Assembly (NCBI GenBank): GCA_023451395.1 | Contig: JAEXZL010000114.1 | Location: 1 to 49,888, forward strand | Direction: 5' to 3' | DNA from: Bacillota bacterium | GTDB lineage: Bacteria > Bacillota > Clostridia > Clostridiales > Clostridiaceae | DNA: 49,888 bases | Shown: piece by piece, positions 31,328 through 40,481 of the stretch | How positions within the stretch are numbered: the stretch's first letter is position 1 | How the letters are laid out: each line of letters starts with the position of its first letter | The notes under the pieces: generated by a model | What the model was told of the DNA's origin: nothing | The model's input: only the letters and a program-made list of their open reading frames with translations | Databases searched by the model: none | Position numbers and translations under genes: made by a program

Positions 31328-31924
31328 ATGATTCAAATTAATGCAATAGGGGAAGTCTGCCCCGTTCCTGTAGTAAAAACCATCAATGCCATCAAGGAGC
31401 TGAAGGGCAATGGCATTGTGGAAACTCTGGTGGACAATGAAATTGCAGTAGAAAATCTCACTAGGATGGCCAACAATAACCATCATGGTGTAAAGTGGGA
31501 AAAGCTTTCTCCTAATCAGTTCAAGGTCACCATTACTATTGGAGAAGGGGAAGAGAGCTGTCCTGTCACTTCAGGTAGCAGTGATGAGAAGAATATCGTG
31601 GTAGTAATCTCCTCGGACAAAATGGGCGAGGGTAACGATGAACTTGGCAAGGTCCTTATGAAGAGCTTCATCTACGCACTGAGCCATCAGGAGACCCTTC
31701 CTAATACTATCCTATTTTATAACAGCGGTGCTGCACTGACCTGTGAAGAATCCTCCACTCTAGAGGATTTGAAGTCTCTGGAATCCCAAGGAGTGGAAAT
31801 CTTAACTTGTGGCGCCTGCCTAGATTATTATGGCTTATTAGATAAGTTAAGGATTGGCGAAGTTACCAACATGTATATTATTGTGGAAAAGATGACTCAA
31901 GCTGGCTTAATTGTGAAGCCTTAA
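31328..31924 (+). CDS. yedF: Selenium-associated sulfurtransferase-like protein YedF
   Basis: A protein of 198 residues with two parts: a TusA/SirA-like N-terminal domain with Cys11 in GEVCPVPVV, and a C-terminal DsrE-like domain (VVVISSDKMGEGNDELGKVLMKSF and ILTCGACLDYYGL). YedF of this two-domain form is a regular companion of selD and is thought to bind or deliver selenium. The ATG at 31313 overlaps the ribosome site, so 31328 (8 bases after GGAGG) is used. The next genes are a C_GCAxxG_C_C protein, a TDT exporter and selD. Confidence 0.9.
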   Translation: MIQINAIGEVCPVPVVKTINAIKELKGNGIVETLVDNEIAVENLTRMANNNHHGVKWEKLSPNQFKVTITIGEGEESCPVTSGSSDEKNIVVVISSDKMGEGNDELGKVLMKSFIYALSHQETLPNTILFYNSGAALTCEESSTLEDLKSLESQGVEILTCGACLDYYGLLDKLRIGEVTNMYIIVEKMTQAGLIVKP

Positions 31925-31959
31925 CTTGAATAATAGTACGAGCTTAAAAGGAGGAAAAA

Positions 31960-32475
31960 ATGAACATTAAAGAAGAAATCAGTATTAAGAAGGTTCAACA
32001 GGATGCAGAGAATAACTTCCGCGGCGGATATTTTTGCTGCGAAGCGTTAATGGCTGCAATCCGCGATAATTTTGAGCTGGATGTTCCTAAGGAAGTTATT
32101 GCAATGGCATCAGGAATGGCTGTAGGAGTTGGACGCTCTGGTTGCATATGCGGTGCACTGAACGGTGGCATTTTAGCTTTGGGTCTGTTTTTTGGCCGCA
32201 CAGAACAAAATGGGCCGAAAGATCCAAAAGTTATAAAGTGTATGGAATTGACAAATGAACTACACAACTGGTTCAAAGAGGCTAACGGAAAAAACGCTAT
32301 CTGCTGCCGCATTCTTACCAAAGGACTAGATATGGGCAAGGGAGAGCATAAAGAACAGTGCATTTACTTTACTGGTATCTGTGCTGCCAAGGTTGCTGAA
32401 ATCATACTCCGTGAGCTTAATCTCACTAACCTGGATGAACAGGCTGTCTTAACAGGAGTGAGCTGCCATGAATAA
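31960..32475 (+). CDS. C_GCAxxG_C_C family redox protein
   Basis: A 171-residue protein of the cysteine-rich C_GCAxxG_C_C family. The conserved cysteines are seen in YFCCEALM, in GRSGCICGALNGG (the GCA-x-x-G core reads GCICGALNGG) and in NAICCRIL and CIYFTGICA. The family is believed to be redox-active or metal-binding in anaerobes, without a defined reaction. AAAGGAGG precedes the ATG, and its end overlaps the TDT gene by 8 bases. Base use is less AT-rich than in the neighbours, so the pair may have been inserted between yedF and selD. Confidence 0.85.
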   Translation: MNIKEEISIKKVQQDAENNFRGGYFCCEALMAAIRDNFELDVPKEVIAMASGMAVGVGRSGCICGALNGGILALGLFFGRTEQNGPKDPKVIKCMELTNELHNWFKEANGKNAICCRILTKGLDMGKGEHKEQCIYFTGICAAKVAEIILRELNLTNLDEQAVLTGVSCHE

Positions 32476-33427
32476 TATCATAAAGAAGGTTCCAATTCCC
32501 TTGTGTGGCTTAATCCTTGGTCTAGCTGCTCTTGGTAATCTGCTGCAGAGTTATTCGGAAGCTATTCGATATATTTGTGGAGTTGCTTCTGGTCTTCTTC
32601 TGATCCTATTTTTGCTCAAGTGTATTTTATTCCCAGAAATAATCAAAGAAGATATGCATAATCCCATTATGGCAAGCGTTTCTGGGACATTTCCCATGGC
32701 ATTGATGCTACTCAGCGTTTATGTGAAGCCGTGGCTTGGAGTTGTTTCCCTATACATATGGCTTATAGCTATTTTTATGCATATTGCATTGATTGTATAT
32801 TTTACAGTAAGGTTCATTGTAAAGCTTCAATTACCCAAGGTCTTTGCCAGCTACTACATTGTCTATGTTGGAATTGTGGTTGCCTCCGTTACAGCACCGG
32901 CTTATGAAAAGCTATGGATTGGCACAGCAGCCTTCTGGTTCGGCTTTGCAGCTTTTATTGCGCTACTTATACTTGTTACTTTTAGATATGTAAAATACCC
33001 CAATGTTCCCGACCCAGCAAAGCCTTTGATATGCATTTATGCCGCACCCCTTAGCCTTTGTATCGTCGGCTATTTGCAATCGGTTACACCTAAGTCCTTT
33101 TCCTTAATGATCACAATGTATATTGCTGCCTGCATCATTTATTTGTTTGCATTAGGGAAGTTCCTTAGTTATTTGAAGCTATCCTTCTATCCAAGCTTTG
33201 CATCCTTTACCTTTCCCTTTGTCATCAGTGCCCTTGCCTCGAAGCAGACCATGGCAGCTGTGGCAAAATTGGGTATGCCTATTCCAGCACTGAAGTATGT
33301 TGTGCTTGTGCAGACGGTCATTGCTACAGCAGCTGTTCTGTATACTTTACCAGGCTATATGATATTTATTTTTAGTAACCCTAAGGTAAAGAAAGAACAA
33401 ATAGTGCCTCCATCCCATAGTGCTTAG
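32468..33427 (+). CDS. TDT-family (TehA/SLAC1-like) transporter
   Basis: A 319-residue membrane protein with about ten helices, of the tellurite-resistance/dicarboxylate transporter family, to which TehA, malate carriers and the yeast sulfite pump Ssu1 belong. The signature IPLCGLILGLAALGNLLQSY near the N-terminus and SVSGTFPMALMLLSVYVKPW are typical, as are the regularly spaced helix-breaking prolines. It overlaps the cysteine-rich protein gene by 8 bases, so both are made together. Position beside selenium genes suggests export of sulfite, selenite or a related anion (inference). Confidence 0.87.
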   Translation: MNNIIKKVPIPLCGLILGLAALGNLLQSYSEAIRYICGVASGLLLILFLLKCILFPEIIKEDMHNPIMASVSGTFPMALMLLSVYVKPWLGVVSLYIWLIAIFMHIALIVYFTVRFIVKLQLPKVFASYYIVYVGIVVASVTAPAYEKLWIGTAAFWFGFAAFIALLILVTFRYVKYPNVPDPAKPLICIYAAPLSLCIVGYLQSVTPKSFSLMITMYIAACIIYLFALGKFLSYLKLSFYPSFASFTFPFVISALASKQTMAAVAKLGMPIPALKYVVLVQTVIATAAVLYTLPGYMIFIFSNPKVKKEQIVPPSHSA

Positions 33428-33585
33428 GTGAGAGATACGGAATAGCTCAATAAGAATGCAAAAACTCTTGTAATTACTGCTGAAAATGATATCATAAAGC
33501 AGAAGCATATATAAAAAGGCCGCTTACATAAATGGAGCCGCTAAAATAAATATTTGTGCTTTATTTATACATAGGAGGTTTTACC

Positions 33586-34620
33586 ATGGACAACCTTAAG
33601 CTTACAAATATGACAACTCACGGCGGTTGAGCCGCCAAAATAGGCCCTGATGCCTTGGCGCAGGTTCTGTGCCATTTACCTAAATTTCAAGATCCAAACC
33701 TTATTGTAGGATTTGATACCAGCGATGATGCTTCCGTGTATAAAATCGATGATAATACGGCACTTATCCAGACAGTTGATATCTTCCCACCGGTAGTTGA
33801 TGACCCCTACGAATATGGCCGTATTGCAGCGGTAAACTCCTTAAGTGATGTCTATGCTATGGGAGGCAAACCTAAACTAGCTATGAATATATTTTGCTTT
33901 CCTGAGGATTTACCTAAAGATGCCGTACAGGCAATTTTGCAGGGAGGCTATGAAATGGTTGCTGAAGCAGAGGCCATAATTACAGGTGGGCATACAATAA
34001 AGGATCCTGTGCCTAAATATGGTCTTTCTGTAACAGGATTTGCACACCCTTCTGAAATATTGACTAATAAGGGTGCAAAACCTGGTGATATATTGATTTT
34101 AACTAAAGCCCTGGGTACAGGTATACTTACAACCGCTTCTACGGCTGATATGCTTGAAGCACATGAATACAAGGAGCTTATTGATTCAATGTCTATGCTT
34201 AATAAATATGCTGCGGAGGTTATGGGTAAATTTTCATCTAATAGCTGTACTGATGTTACAGGCTTCGGATTTTTAGGACATGCTTTTGAGATGTCCTATG
34301 GCAGTGGCTGCACCATAAGAATTAACTCATCAAAGCTACCAATGCTTTCAAGAGCTAAGGACATGGCTAGAATGGGTATCATACCCGCAGGTGCCTATTC
34401 TAACAGGAAATATCTTGAGGATAAAATTAAGATTAGTGAAGGGGTTCCTCTAGAAATAACAGATATTATGTTTGACCCCCAAACCTCAGGAGGTCTATTA
34501 ATTTCAATACCTGAAAAGGAAGGATTAAAGCTAACGGAAGCTTTAAAGGATATACTACCCGTTGCTGAAATAGTAGGCTCAGTGGAAGAATATAGAGAGC
34601 ATAGCATAATTGTTGAGTAA
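33586..34620 (+). CDS. selD: Selenophosphate synthetase SelD, itself a selenoprotein
   Basis: Read from the ATG at 33586 (AGGAGG 7 bases upstream), this is a protein of 344 residues in which codon 15, TGA at 33628-33630, encodes selenocysteine: the sequence runs THGGU-AAKIGPDAL, the exact place of the catalytic Cys/Sec in SelD. SelD makes selenophosphate from selenide and ATP. The ATP-grasp-like features GFDTSDDASVYKI, TVDIFPPVVDDPYEYGRIAA and FDPQTSGGLL are intact. A SECIS hairpin directly follows the TGA. Starting only after the TGA would lose the active site. It is the last gene of the yedF strand. Confidence 0.96.
33628..33660 (+). promoter_or_regulatory. SECIS element of selD
   Basis: Behind the TGA (33628-33630), CGCCAA (33633-33638) pairs with TTGGCG (33655-33660), and GGC (33643-33645) pairs with GCC (33652-33654) around CCTGAT. 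The upper stem starts 12 bases after the TGA, as required for bacterial SelB binding. Confidence 0.75.
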
Positions 34621-34626
34621 AATTAT

Positions 34627-34670
34627 AAAAAAGCTTTTGTAAGAGCTAATTTACAAAAGCTTTTTTTCTT
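34627..34670 (+). terminator. Terminator after selD
   Basis: AGCTTTTGTAA (34632-34642) and TTACAAAAGCT (34651-34661), followed by seven T's. Confidence 0.93.
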
Positions 34671-34773
34671 TTTGTAATATACACATATATAAAGAATAGT
34701 TAATAAGAATCCTTATAGATATCTTATTTAAACTATTTCATTGAAGTATACAAAGGAAAATCTTACGACCCTC

Positions 34774-35682
34774 TTACAAAATATCTTCCTTAAAATAATT
34801 TAAAACAAACTTCTTAAAAGCCTCTGCCACCGGTGACAGTGTAACCTTTTTACTGTGAACAAGATAAAAATACCGATGAATCTTCAGGTTTTCTATCTCA
34901 AAGGTCAAAAAGTCTTTATCAGTTTTTTCTTTCTCTGCTGATATCTTAGATATCATGGAAACTCCCATATTGCAAGCAACTGCCTGTTTTATAGCCTGCA
35001 TGCTGTTCATTTTAGCTATTACATTAAGTCTTTTCTGATTGTATCCAAGCTCTCCAAGGCTTTCCTCAAGCTCTTTCATAGTACCTGAGCCCTGTTCTCT
35101 ATATATAAAGGGTTCATCAATAAATTCTTCTACTTTTATGCATCCATTTCCTATATTAAGAAATTTCTCTGTCTTAGGGGTAATAAGTACCATGGTATCC
35201 TTTAATAATGGCATGTAAAATAGAGAGCCATCAACCTTATTTCCAGTAAAGCCTATTTCACTTCTATTATCTGCTATACTGGCAATTACAGAAGCACTAT
35301 CAGATTGTTCAACAAAAAATCTAATAAGAGGATATTCTCTTCTAAAAGCAGCCAGCAAAGGTGGAACTATATATTCACCAGGGACACTAGAGGTTTGAAG
35401 CTCAAGTACACAGTCCATATCACTGGTGGACTCTTTCATAGAATATATAGCTTTTTCTCTTGTATTTAGCATATCTAAAGCATATTCATAAAGCAATTTT
35501 CCCTGTTTAGTAGGCAGAGCTTCTCGACAGGAGCGATCTATGAGAGGTATACCAATCTCTCTTTCTAAGGTATTGATGTGAGCACTGATGGTAGGCTGAG
35601 TCAAAAACAAGACATCCGCAGCCTTAGAGAAGCTTTTATACTTAATAACCGTAGCAAAGGCTTCTATTTGTTTAAAATCCAT
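34774..35682 (-). CDS. LysR-type regulator, selenium-metabolism type
   Basis: A 302-residue LysR regulator: an N-terminal winged helix (about 1-65; FKQIEAFATVIKYKSFSKAAD, then LTQPTISAHINTLEREIG) and the two-lobed co-inducer domain (about 90-295). Regulators of this group are regularly found beside selA/selB in Gram-positive bacteria. The start at 35682 lies 9 bases after AGGAG; the ATG at 35688 is too close. It follows selB after 12 bases, so it belongs to the tRNA-Sec-selA-selB-lysR unit. What it senses is unknown. Confidence 0.87.
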   Translation of the reverse strand: MDFKQIEAFATVIKYKSFSKAADVLFLTQPTISAHINTLEREIGIPLIDRSCREALPTKQGKLLYEYALDMLNTREKAIYSMKESTSDMDCVLELQTSSVPGEYIVPPLLAAFRREYPLIRFFVEQSDSASVIASIADNRSEIGFTGNKVDGSLFYMPLLKDTMVLITPKTEKFLNIGNGCIKVEEFIDEPFIYREQGSGTMKELEESLGELGYNQKRLNVIAKMNSMQAIKQAVACNMGVSMISKISAEKEKTDKDFLTFEIENLKIHRYFYLVHSKKVTLSPVAEAFKKFVLNYFKEDIL

Positions 35683-35694
35683 ATACATATTCTC

Positions 35695-37605
35695 CTATTT
35701 CATTAAAACACGAGCGTCATTTTCCATCCGTGTTATTTTACGTTCATCTAAGGCTTCAAGAATAATTACAGTATATTTACGAGAAGTCCCCAAATAATCT
35801 CTAAATTCACCAAGGGTTATGCTTCCCTTTTTATTGATGTGCTCTCGTAGAAGTTCTAAAGCTTTTTTCCAATGGGTGCTATGGATATAATATTGATAGT
35901 TTATTCTTTCAAGGATACCTTCTGATGCCAGTGCCTCAACGATTTGTTTTGCTAAGGCTTTATCCTTCTCCCCAGAAGATATTTCCTCAATATCGGGCAT
36001 TTCATAGGAGGCCTTAAAATATTTTTCAGCTATTTTATTTTTCAATTTAAGCTGTTCATCGGTGTAACATATTTCAAAGTCATATATTGAAGAAAAATTA
36101 CCTGTTTCATTTATTATCTTTTGCTCTATTAGCTTTTTAATAAGAAGTTCTATTGCTTTTGAATCTTTAAGGTAAAGCTTTTCTCCTAACCTTGTTCTGA
36201 ACTCTTCTTTAAACATGCCTATTGAAATGGGGTTATGTTTGTGATAAATGTTTAGTATTTCCTTTGCTAAAGCCGCAGCAAAATCAAAATATGATTTATG
36301 TACAATTATATTTTTACTCAGCTCAACAGCATTTCCTTTATCTAAAACTTTTTGTATTTCAGCTTCTGTTTCAGTAAGAGTAATTCCCATACGTCCTGCA
36401 ACTTCAGATATAGACGCTAATATTCTGCTTTCCTCAAATAGTATTTGTTCAAGTACCTCTTCTGGTATTCCCTTGTCTTTAATTGTGATTCCTGCAAGTA
36501 CTTCCTCATTGAATCTTTTTCTTCTTGGAGGATTTGAATCCAGTACCACTCCCCCACCTATAGTTTCCAGGGGGGAATAAAATCTTACTATAAATTTGTC
36601 GCCTCTTTTTAGTGCAACATTCCCTTCCAGTCTAAGCTGCGCGTATCCGGATTCACCACTTTCTAGAGACTCTTTGTTAAGAAGAACCGCTTTACATAAA
36701 ACTTCAGCAGAGCCGTAATAAAGATGGAGCCTAGTACCACTTTGCAAGCTTCTCTTGCTGTCATTAAACATATCTATTCTAACATCAACCATCATAGTTG
36801 GAGTAAGGCTTCCTTTTGCTGCTATAACAAAGCCTCTTTCAATTTCTTCTTTTTTTATATTTGTGAGGTTAACAGCTGTACGTTGTCCTGCATAAGCTGT
36901 TTTTACCATATTACCATGTACTTGTACACTTCTTACTTTAGCAGTTTTACCTATGGGGTAAATCTCAACCTCATCAGAAACGGATATGGCTCCTTCAATT
37001 AAAGTTCCTGTAATTACAGTACCAAAACCATCAATTGTAAACACTCTATCTACAGGTATTCTCAAAAGAGATGGTGCCTCTCTTCTCTCACCGCCATTTG
37101 ATACCATATCACATATTAAGCTCTTTAGCTCAGGAATGTTTTGACCCGTATAAGAGGAAACTAAAGCAATAGGAGCATTTTCAAGAAATGAGCCTCTAAT
37201 ATGACTTTTTACATCCTCCTGGACCATTTCAAGCCATTCTTCATCTACGGTATCTACTTTTGTAATTACCACTATACCCTTTGATATCCCAAGCATCTTA
37301 ATAATTTCAAAATGCTCTATAGTCTGAGGCATAATTCCTTCATCAGCAGCAACTACCAAAAGTACTAGATCAATACCTCCAATGCCTGCAAGCATATTTT
37401 TAACGAACTTTTCGTGTCCTGGTACATCTATTATGCCTATATTTAAATCCTTATCATTAGGCATATTGGCAAAGCCAAGCTCTATTGTTATTCCACGTTT
37501 TTTTTCTTCCTTTAGTCTGTCTGTATCAGTGCCTGTAAGTGCCTTTATTAAGCAAGTTTTACCATGATCTACATGTCCCGCTGTTCCAACTATAACATTA
37601 CGCAT
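35695..37605 (-). CDS. selB: Selenocysteine-specific elongation factor SelB
   Basis: A GTPase of 636 residues that carries Sec-tRNA(Sec) to the ribosome at UGA codons with a SECIS hairpin. The P-loop GTAGHVDHGKT begins at residue 7; DVPGHEKF, ITKVDT and the EF-Tu-like domains 2-3 follow. From about residue 375 to the end come the winged-helix repeats that bind the SECIS RNA (for example the last one with GSITLGEFRDYLGTSRKYTVIILEALD). The start at 37605 overlaps the selA end by 8 bases; an ATG further upstream is only the selA reading region. Confidence 0.95.
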   Translation of the reverse strand: MRNVIVGTAGHVDHGKTCLIKALTGTDTDRLKEEKKRGITIELGFANMPNDKDLNIGIIDVPGHEKFVKNMLAGIGGIDLVLLVVAADEGIMPQTIEHFEIIKMLGISKGIVVITKVDTVDEEWLEMVQEDVKSHIRGSFLENAPIALVSSYTGQNIPELKSLICDMVSNGGERREAPSLLRIPVDRVFTIDGFGTVITGTLIEGAISVSDEVEIYPIGKTAKVRSVQVHGNMVKTAYAGQRTAVNLTNIKKEEIERGFVIAAKGSLTPTMMVDVRIDMFNDSKRSLQSGTRLHLYYGSAEVLCKAVLLNKESLESGESGYAQLRLEGNVALKRGDKFIVRFYSPLETIGGGVVLDSNPPRRKRFNEEVLAGITIKDKGIPEEVLEQILFEESRILASISEVAGRMGITLTETEAEIQKVLDKGNAVELSKNIIVHKSYFDFAAALAKEILNIYHKHNPISIGMFKEEFRTRLGEKLYLKDSKAIELLIKKLIEQKIINETGNFSSIYDFEICYTDEQLKLKNKIAEKYFKASYEMPDIEEISSGEKDKALAKQIVEALASEGILERINYQYYIHSTHWKKALELLREHINKKGSITLGEFRDYLGTSRKYTVIILEALDERKITRMENDARVLMK

Positions 37606-39022
37606 CTTTTTTCTCCATATTGTATTTATCACTGATTTCTTGAAGAGCTGCTGCTATTATGCTGCTTTCTTCATCCGTTAAGGTTCTCATATCAATATAT
37701 ATTTTATCCTTAAATATCCTTGTAATAATCGGTGTACTGTATCCTCTCAAAGCTCTTTCAAGCTTTTCTGTGGATATACTGTCAGAGGCTAGAGCTATTG
37801 CATATCCTTTTAATACTGATGTAGGTGCAGAACCGCCCCCCACTCTTTCTTCCACCTCAGCGATATCAACTCTGTAGAAATCTCTTTTGTCTGTTATAGC
37901 CTCTTTCATTATCTTTGCTTTATGAAAAAGCTCCTCAGGCGATTTAGTAAGCATTTCAATGACCGGTATTTCTTTTGTGGCCTTATCTAAATCAAGATAT
38001 TCTCTAAAGGTAGCTTCCATAGCAGCTATGGTCATCTTGTCCACCCTGAGTATTCTGGCAAGTGGATGCTTTTTCATTGCATCTATGTATTTTTTCTTCC
38101 CAGCTATTATACCCCCTTGAGGACCTCCTAATAATTTATCACCGCTAAAAAGTATTATGTCTATACCAGTTTTAAGAGCATCAAGAACTGTGGGTTCATC
38201 CACACCGTATTTTTGTAGATTTATCATTAGCCCACTGCCCATATCATAAATAACAGGAAGATTTGCTTCTGTGCCTAAATCTACAAGCTCCTCTAAGGAG
38301 GCCTCTTGTGTAAAACCAACTATTCTATAATTACTTGTATGAACCTTCAGTAGTGCTCCAGTAATATCAGGGTTTATTGCTTTTTTGTAATCATCCACTT
38401 TTGATTTATTTGTGGTACCCACTTCTCTAAGGACAGCGCCGCTTTGCTCCATTATTTCAGGAATACGGAAGGAACCTCCTATCTCAACAAGTTCTCCTCT
38501 TGAAACGATTACTTCTCTGCCAAAGACCATAGAGGAAAGGCACAGCATTGTGGCAGCAGCATTATTGTTAACAACCATTGCACTTTCTGCTCCTGTAATT
38601 TTAGCAATAAGTTTTTCCACATGGTCATGTCTGGAGCCCCTGGTTCCCTTCTTCACATCATATTCAAGAGTGGAAAAATTTCTTGCTACATCCATTACAC
38701 TTTCACAGGCTGATTTTGAAAGCCTTGCTCTTCCCAAATTTGTGTGTAGGGTAACCCCTGTGGCATTGATTGTCCTTCTTAAACTTTTCTGTCTTTTCTC
38801 AGCTACTAGTGATATTATACTATCCATTAAATCATCATAATTTGTTATATGAGATAAATTTTCTTCTTCATTTAATATTTCTGTTCTTAATCTATTTATG
38901 CTTTCTCTGACAGATTCTACAATAAGTTCTCTTGCAGTTTCTCCATAAAAAACAAATAAGCGCTGATCTTTCAGCACCTCATCAACTTTTGGAAGCTTTC
39001 TTAAAAGTTCCTGCTTATTCAT
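37598..39022 (-). CDS. selA: L-seryl-tRNA(Sec) selenium transferase SelA
   Basis: A 474-residue PLP enzyme that converts Ser-tRNA(Sec) to Sec-tRNA(Sec) with selenophosphate. The PLP lysine lies in FSGDKLLGGPQGG, the conserved NINATGVTLHTNLGRA-like segment (RTINATGVTLHTNLGRARLS) and VGGGSAPTSVLKGYAI are present, and the N-terminal tRNA-binding domain (LLRKLPKVDEVL) is complete. The ATG at 39022 follows GGAGGG (39029-39034). It begins 26 bases after tRNA-Sec and overlaps selB by 8 bases, so the three are one unit. Confidence 0.96.
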   Translation of the reverse strand: MNKQELLRKLPKVDEVLKDQRLFVFYGETARELIVESVRESINRLRTEILNEEENLSHITNYDDLMDSIISLVAEKRQKSLRRTINATGVTLHTNLGRARLSKSACESVMDVARNFSTLEYDVKKGTRGSRHDHVEKLIAKITGAESAMVVNNNAAATMLCLSSMVFGREVIVSRGELVEIGGSFRIPEIMEQSGAVLREVGTTNKSKVDDYKKAINPDITGALLKVHTSNYRIVGFTQEASLEELVDLGTEANLPVIYDMGSGLMINLQKYGVDEPTVLDALKTGIDIILFSGDKLLGGPQGGIIAGKKKYIDAMKKHPLARILRVDKMTIAAMEATFREYLDLDKATKEIPVIEMLTKSPEELFHKAKIMKEAITDKRDFYRVDIAEVEERVGGGSAPTSVLKGYAIALASDSISTEKLERALRGYSTPIITRIFKDKIYIDMRTLTDEESSIIAAALQEISDKYNMEKKDA

Positions 39023-39047
39023 ATTGAACCCTCCGTCATCGATAAAA

Positions 39048-39144
39048 TGGCGGGAGTATGTGGGAATTGAACCCACCCAAGAAGCTCCTAACTCCTCGAA
39101 CTGGTTTTGAAGACCAGAAGGCACACCAGCACCCATCTACCCCC
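39048..39144 (-). tRNA. selC: tRNA-Sec(UCA)
   Basis: The minus strand shows an 8-base acceptor (GGGGGTAG with ATACTCCC), a 5-base T stem GTGGG/CCCAC with loop TTCAATT, an anticodon stem CTGGT/ACCAG with loop CTTCAAA (anticodon TCA), a long variable arm, discriminator G and encoded CCA: about 97 bases with the 8+5 layout of bacterial tRNA-Sec. It lies directly upstream of selA. Confidence 0.95.
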
Positions 39145-39302
39145 ATATCTGTTAACTTGTGAGTTTTACATACATCATCAAATGTAATTTTAGTATTTAT
39201 ATAACTGCAATACATTGTAATTATATGACATAATTTATAAAAAATCTACCATTATCTACTCATTGTTAAAATATATTCCAAATTTTTTAGGGGAATTTAT
39301 TA

Positions 39303-39339
39303 TTAAAAAGCTACCACACCATAAAGATATGGTAGCTTT
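39303..39339 (-). terminator. Terminator of the grd operon
   Basis: AAAGCTACCA (39307-39316) and TGGTAGCTTT (39330-39339), followed on the minus strand by TTTTTAATAATAAA, just after the grdD stop. Confidence 0.88.
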
Positions 39340-39345
39340 GATTAT

Positions 39346-40458
39346 TTATTGTATATATCCAGCTGCCGATAAAATAGCTATAGCCTTATCTTTATTGACT
39401 TCGCTTATTCTTATTATAGGACCGGTACATCCCATTCCGCTTTCAGCATATATATTTTCTTTCCACAAAGCAGTCACAGCATCTTCAAGATCCATTACTT
39501 CAATTCCTGATATTTGCGCAGTAACTACTTCTTTAGGTGGTTCTTTTACCTCTGCAGTATCTTCAACTTTTTTAGAAGCCTTTAATCCTTCAAGTATTTC
39601 CTTTAATCCTGCTTTTTCAGCCTTCTCAAATTCCTCTGTAGCTATTTTTAAGCAATTGTTTTTGATTAATTCAGTGGCATACTCTATAGCTCCTGCTATT
39701 ACTGGTGCACCAGATGCTCTGGAAATAATCATTATTATTTTATCATAATCCTTACCTATTCCAGGGCCATATCCCCAGCCCAAGGACTCATAGCTACCGC
39801 CAGTAGTATAGGCAGAGAATATTTTAACCATAAGATTGCCTGTTAAAGCATCCATAACTATTATGTCTGAGGAAGCTGATAAGAGGTCATTTCCTCTCAT
39901 TACGAGTCCGCCATCAGCTCTTGCTGAGTCAGCAAAATTTATATCATAGCCCTTTTCTTTAAGTTTCAATAGAGCTTTTTCAGCTTGTCTAGCCCCATCT
40001 ATATTAGCTATACCTACAGTTGGTTTTGAAATACCAGAAGCCTTAGCAGCTATAATGCCATATATAGCATTTTTAACCATAGCTATTGTTCTGTCCGTAT
40101 CAGAAGTTCCTGTAGTTGCAGCTATATACATTTCTTTACCTTTTCCAGGAGTTACAACTTTACCAATGGTAGAAACACCTATTGGGAAGGGATAATGCAT
40201 TGTCACAGCACCATCTATTTCACCCGCTTGAAGCATGTCCTCCATTTTTTTGTGAACATCTTCGCCTTCTATAGCTATTGCTTTATAGCCCTTTTTCTCA
40301 GCCAAGGAAATAGCTTCATATATATTATCCATGCCATGCTCGCTTCCCTGAGCGGCTATTCCTATTATAGGTTTTTTACCGAATTCTCCCGTTTCAAGGG
40401 CATCTGCTACTTCAAGAAAGGTGTCTGCTATGAGCTTTTTTATATTTTTATCTGACAT
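39346..40458 (-). CDS. grdD: Glycine reductase complex component C, alpha subunit (GrdD)
   Basis: A 370-residue subunit of protein C, which receives the carboxymethyl/acetyl group from selenoprotein A and releases acetyl phosphate. The middle part resembles the PlsX/phosphate acetyltransferase fold (GIAAQGSEHGMDNIYEA, GAVTMHYPFPIGVSTIGK). The C-terminal SGMGCTGPIIRI holds the cysteine that forms the acetyl thioester. It starts 23 bases after grdC and ends the operon before a strong terminator. Confidence 0.94.
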   Translation of the reverse strand: MSDKNIKKLIADTFLEVADALETGEFGKKPIIGIAAQGSEHGMDNIYEAISLAEKKGYKAIAIEGEDVHKKMEDMLQAGEIDGAVTMHYPFPIGVSTIGKVVTPGKGKEMYIAATTGTSDTDRTIAMVKNAIYGIIAAKASGISKPTVGIANIDGARQAEKALLKLKEKGYDINFADSARADGGLVMRGNDLLSASSDIIVMDALTGNLMVKIFSAYTTGGSYESLGWGYGPGIGKDYDKIIMIISRASGAPVIAGAIEYATELIKNNCLKIATEEFEKAEKAGLKEILEGLKASKKVEDTAEVKEPPKEVVTAQISGIEVMDLEDAVTALWKENIYAESGMGCTGPIIRISEVNKDKAIAILSAAGYIQ

Positions 40459-40481
40459 ATTATCATCCTTTCTAAGAGCTA

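Noticed and set aside
33655..34620. SelD starting after the TGA
   Set aside because: It would lack the catalytic residue and the ATP-binding start; the upstream ATG with ribosome site, Sec codon and SECIS explains the gene fully.
39023..39136. N-terminal extension of SelA upstream of 39022
   Set aside because: The extension reads through tRNA-Sec. The ribosome site GGAGGG and the conserved start place the first codon at 39022.
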